DNA from: Pratylenchus scribneri
Taxonomy: Eukaryota > Nematoda > Chromadorea > Rhabditida > Pratylenchidae
Reading direction: 5' to 3'
Assembly (NCBI GenBank): GCA_030063045.1
Contig: JAQSEB010000130.1
Span: 1-64,000 of the forward strand
DNA: 64,000 nucleotides
Made by a program: the position numbers and the translations under genes
The notes under the pieces: generated by a model
What the model was told of the DNA's origin: nothing
What the model saw: the letters and a program-made list of their open reading frames with translations, nothing else
Database searches by the model: none
In this document: positions 61,825 through 64,000 of the stretch, piece by piece
Layout: the number at the start of each line of letters is the position of its first letter
How positions within the stretch are numbered: the first letter of the stretch is position 1

Positions 61825-64000
61825 TCAATACTTCTGCTGGTCTCCATTTCCATTTGTCATAATCATTCCAGTGCCCATTTCTCCACCATTGTTGTTGCCA
61901 TTTATCTGAAATATTATAAATAAATAATCATAATATTTTTTTTAAAAAAATCAATTGGTTTTCATCGAATTCCCACCTCACTAAACTATTTATTTTTTTA
62001 ACTGATTGATTTTAGTTTATAAGCAAATTTGGACTATATGTATTTTAAAATTTGAATGTATTTTAATCCAAAAATCATTCAAATTATTCGAGTTTTAATT
62101 AAATTAAAAATTATTTTTGATAAATATAAATAAAATTCATTTATAAAAGAATTTCTATCATTATCCCATCATTTTAATAATCTAATGTATATAAAATTAT
62201 AACTATTTTGCACCTTATTTGGCGTTTGGCAATGGCTTTGTCCAGCACTTTGGGCCTGAAAAATTATGCAATTGAATAGTAAGTTTTTTAAATAAATTTT
62301 GTAAAAAATGCGAACATAAATAATGTTGCATAAATAAAAATTAAATAATTTAGCTAATTTATTTTGAAAAGAAGGGAAAATTCGGTACTAATGCAGATTG
62401 GCCCCTACGTGGGAAAGAGGATGATGATGATGATGAAGAAGAAGATGAAGTTAAGGAAGATAATGATGAGGATGATGATGAGGATGGTTAAGAAGATGAT
62501 TAAGAAGAATATCTAAGCCTCATCTTCTTCTTCTTCATCATCTTCATCCTCATCCTTTCCCACTTAGGGGCCAATCTGCATTAGTACCGAAAATTCTTTT
62601 ATGTGTTGCAGTCAAATGGGCTCAAAGGGAAAATAATGTTCCTCCTTATCTTTTTTCTTTTTTTTCCATTGAACAATGTGCTCTCTTTTTTTTTGAAATG
62701 AGAAGGTAGGGAAAAGGAAAAAAAAGCAAAAAAAGGGAAATGTATCCCATAAAAAATTCAGGAATATTTTTTTATTAATTTTAATGGAATTTCATTCATA
62801 ATTCAGAAGCGGATTTTTATGTTCCGGTGCAAAAATTATTTTAAAAAAAAAATTTAAACAAAAAAATAAATTAAATTCCTCCGCTGTTTACCTGTGCACT
62901 GCCCCAGAGTCGATAGAATTGGCTAACATTTTTGGGCTGTATCCCATATTTTCCATGCAAACTATTTTGTCCACCACCATTTGGGGTTGTTTGTCCATTT
63001 CTTTGTTGTTGTTCATTGGCCGGCATTTCTGGGGATTGTCCATTTTGTTGTTGATATGGCCCAGGACTAGTTGGAGCCGATGAATAAATTGTGGATTGGG
63101 AGCTGCTGAGCGATTTACGGATGGCAGCCAATGAGCCTGGGGCCGGTTCACGCATCACTTTGAATAATAAAGGGAATTTATTTGGAGGATTTTGGCGAAT
63201 TTTTTTCGGAATTAAAAATATTCGTAAAAATTTTGAAAATTGGATGGCTTAATTGTTATCTGATTTGATTTGATGTATATTCAATTACCCGTCAGCAGCA
63301 GGTTAAATCGTTTTTATTATCCAAGTTTTTTTTTGTTAATTTAATTCATTTTTTAATCTGTTTTTGATTCCGGCAAAATCAATTTCTAATACAATTTTTC
63401 TGTTTGCCACCTATTTTGGATATGCTCAACTGTAATTATCATTAAATTCTAGGCAACGCCCATTGAAAATTTGTTGAGAATCAATTGAAGAAATGAAATT
63501 ATTGTGTTTATATTTTGGCACAAATGAAAGGGATAAAATGGAAATATCATGGGTGGTAATATTTTTACAAAAATGATGACCATCATCACTTTTTCTACCA
63601 TCCTATACCCACTTTTACAATTCAACAAAATTTAGCAGAAAATAAATATAAAGAAAATTACGAATTTATTTCTTACCAATTTTGCCATTTCCATTTGCCC
63701 AAATCGACTGTTGGGGACCACCCATCATTGTTTTATTCCAGCCTCCCCCACTTCCATTGCTCTCTGTCGAATGTTGACGATGCATCTTTGAATTGGATTA
63801 AATTAATTAATATAAATTATTTTATTATTTTAAAATATTGTAGATTAACAATTAATTAATTAAAAATAAATAATTTAATTTTTAAAATTTTAATTAAACT
63901 TTTTAAAAATTAAATTAATTAATTAATTATTATTAATTATGGAAATTAAAATAAATAATTTTCCTACCTTTTTGCCACCCTCTTGTGCCATTGGCGATGA
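61825..64000 (-). CDS. C-terminal exons of an unrecognised low-complexity protein
   Basis: Five exons on the minus strand, all in phase: 64000-63968 (partial, SSPMAQEGGKK), 63785-63677 (MHRQHSTESNGSGGGWNK, SIWANGNGKI), 63157-62892 (REPAPGSLAAIRKSLSSSQS, SAPTSPGPYQQQNG, GIQPKNVSQFYRLWGSAQ), 62255-62214 (AQSAGQSHCQTPNK) and 61905-61825 (INGNNNGGEMGTG, ending GDQQKY and TGA). The tail is rich in Gln, Asn, Gly, Ser and Pro and is probably disordered. The most specific segments are GSLAAIRKSL and VSQFYRLWG. I do not recognise the family. The gene continues beyond 64000, where its structured part should lie. Intron 61906-62213 and the 62256-62891 intron are short to medium; the latter holds a hairpin repeat. 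Confidence 0.75.
62377..62595. repeat. Near-perfect hairpin with trinucleotide core
   Basis: The left arm GAAAATTCGGTACTAATGCAG (continuing ATTGGCCCCT) has an exact inverted partner at the right end (AGGGGCCAAT then CTGCATTAGTACCGAAAATTC). Between them are GAT/GAA repeats and their complementary CAT/CTT repeats, so almost the whole 219 bp can fold. It resembles a MITE. It lies in an intron of the minus-strand gene. Confidence 0.88.

Overview
The window looks like nuclear DNA of a nematode. The base composition is AT-rich, introns are often only about 42-50 bp with TTTCAG or TTTTAG acceptors, and several start codons lie 2-14 nt behind a splice-acceptor-like site, as expected for spliced-leader trans-splicing. 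The gene content (a KIF21/KLP-12 kinesin, a PKN-type kinase, calumenin-like exons, lineage-specific secreted proteins) fits Nematoda. I cannot fix the species. A plant-parasitic tylenchid is plausible but is inference.

Region 1 (1-3341) is repeat-rich and gene-poor. It has seven copies of a 131-bp minisatellite, a terminal-inverted-repeat element and dispersed repeats.

Region 2 (3342-32237) is a local array of seven paralogous two-exon genes plus one 3' remnant, oriented - - (+) + + + + -. Each gene encodes an N-terminal signal peptide, a long Lys/Glu-rich helical domain (exon 1) and a second helical domain with a Ser/Gly/Lys-rich tail (exon 2), joined by a phase-0 intron. I do not recognise the family. 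Members differ in instructive ways: one has an internal domain duplication, one has gained an apparent 309-bp intron, one carries a homopolymer frameshift, one is broken in exon 2, and one is only a 3' fragment. Shared upstream blocks show that flanking DNA was duplicated with the genes. Two exons of a calumenin-like EF-hand gene and several non-autonomous DNA transposons lie among the copies.

Region 3 (33432-48759, minus strand) is a KIF21/KLP-12-type kinesin of about 22 exons: motor domain, coiled coils, acidic stretch, C-terminal WD40-like repeats. A 3008-bp hAT transposon with a largely intact transposase gene has inserted into one of its coding exons, with an exact 8-bp target duplication. 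A 924-bp TA-flanked inverted-repeat element sits in one of its introns.

Region 4 (49321-60597, plus strand) is divergently arranged from the kinesin across about 560 bp. It encodes a diverged PKN-like protein with HR1-like and C2-like parts and two consecutive AGC kinase domains. No stop codon separates the two domains, so the sequence predicts one tandem-kinase polypeptide. Kinase 1 has lost the catalytic-loop Asp and Asn and is probably a pseudokinase. Kinase 2 keeps most catalytic residues but has DFN instead of DFG.

Region 5 (61825-64000, minus strand) holds the last five exons of a low-complexity Gln/Asn/Gly/Ser-rich protein that I cannot identify. Its gene continues beyond the window. 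A near-perfect hairpin with trinucleotide repeats lies in one of its introns.
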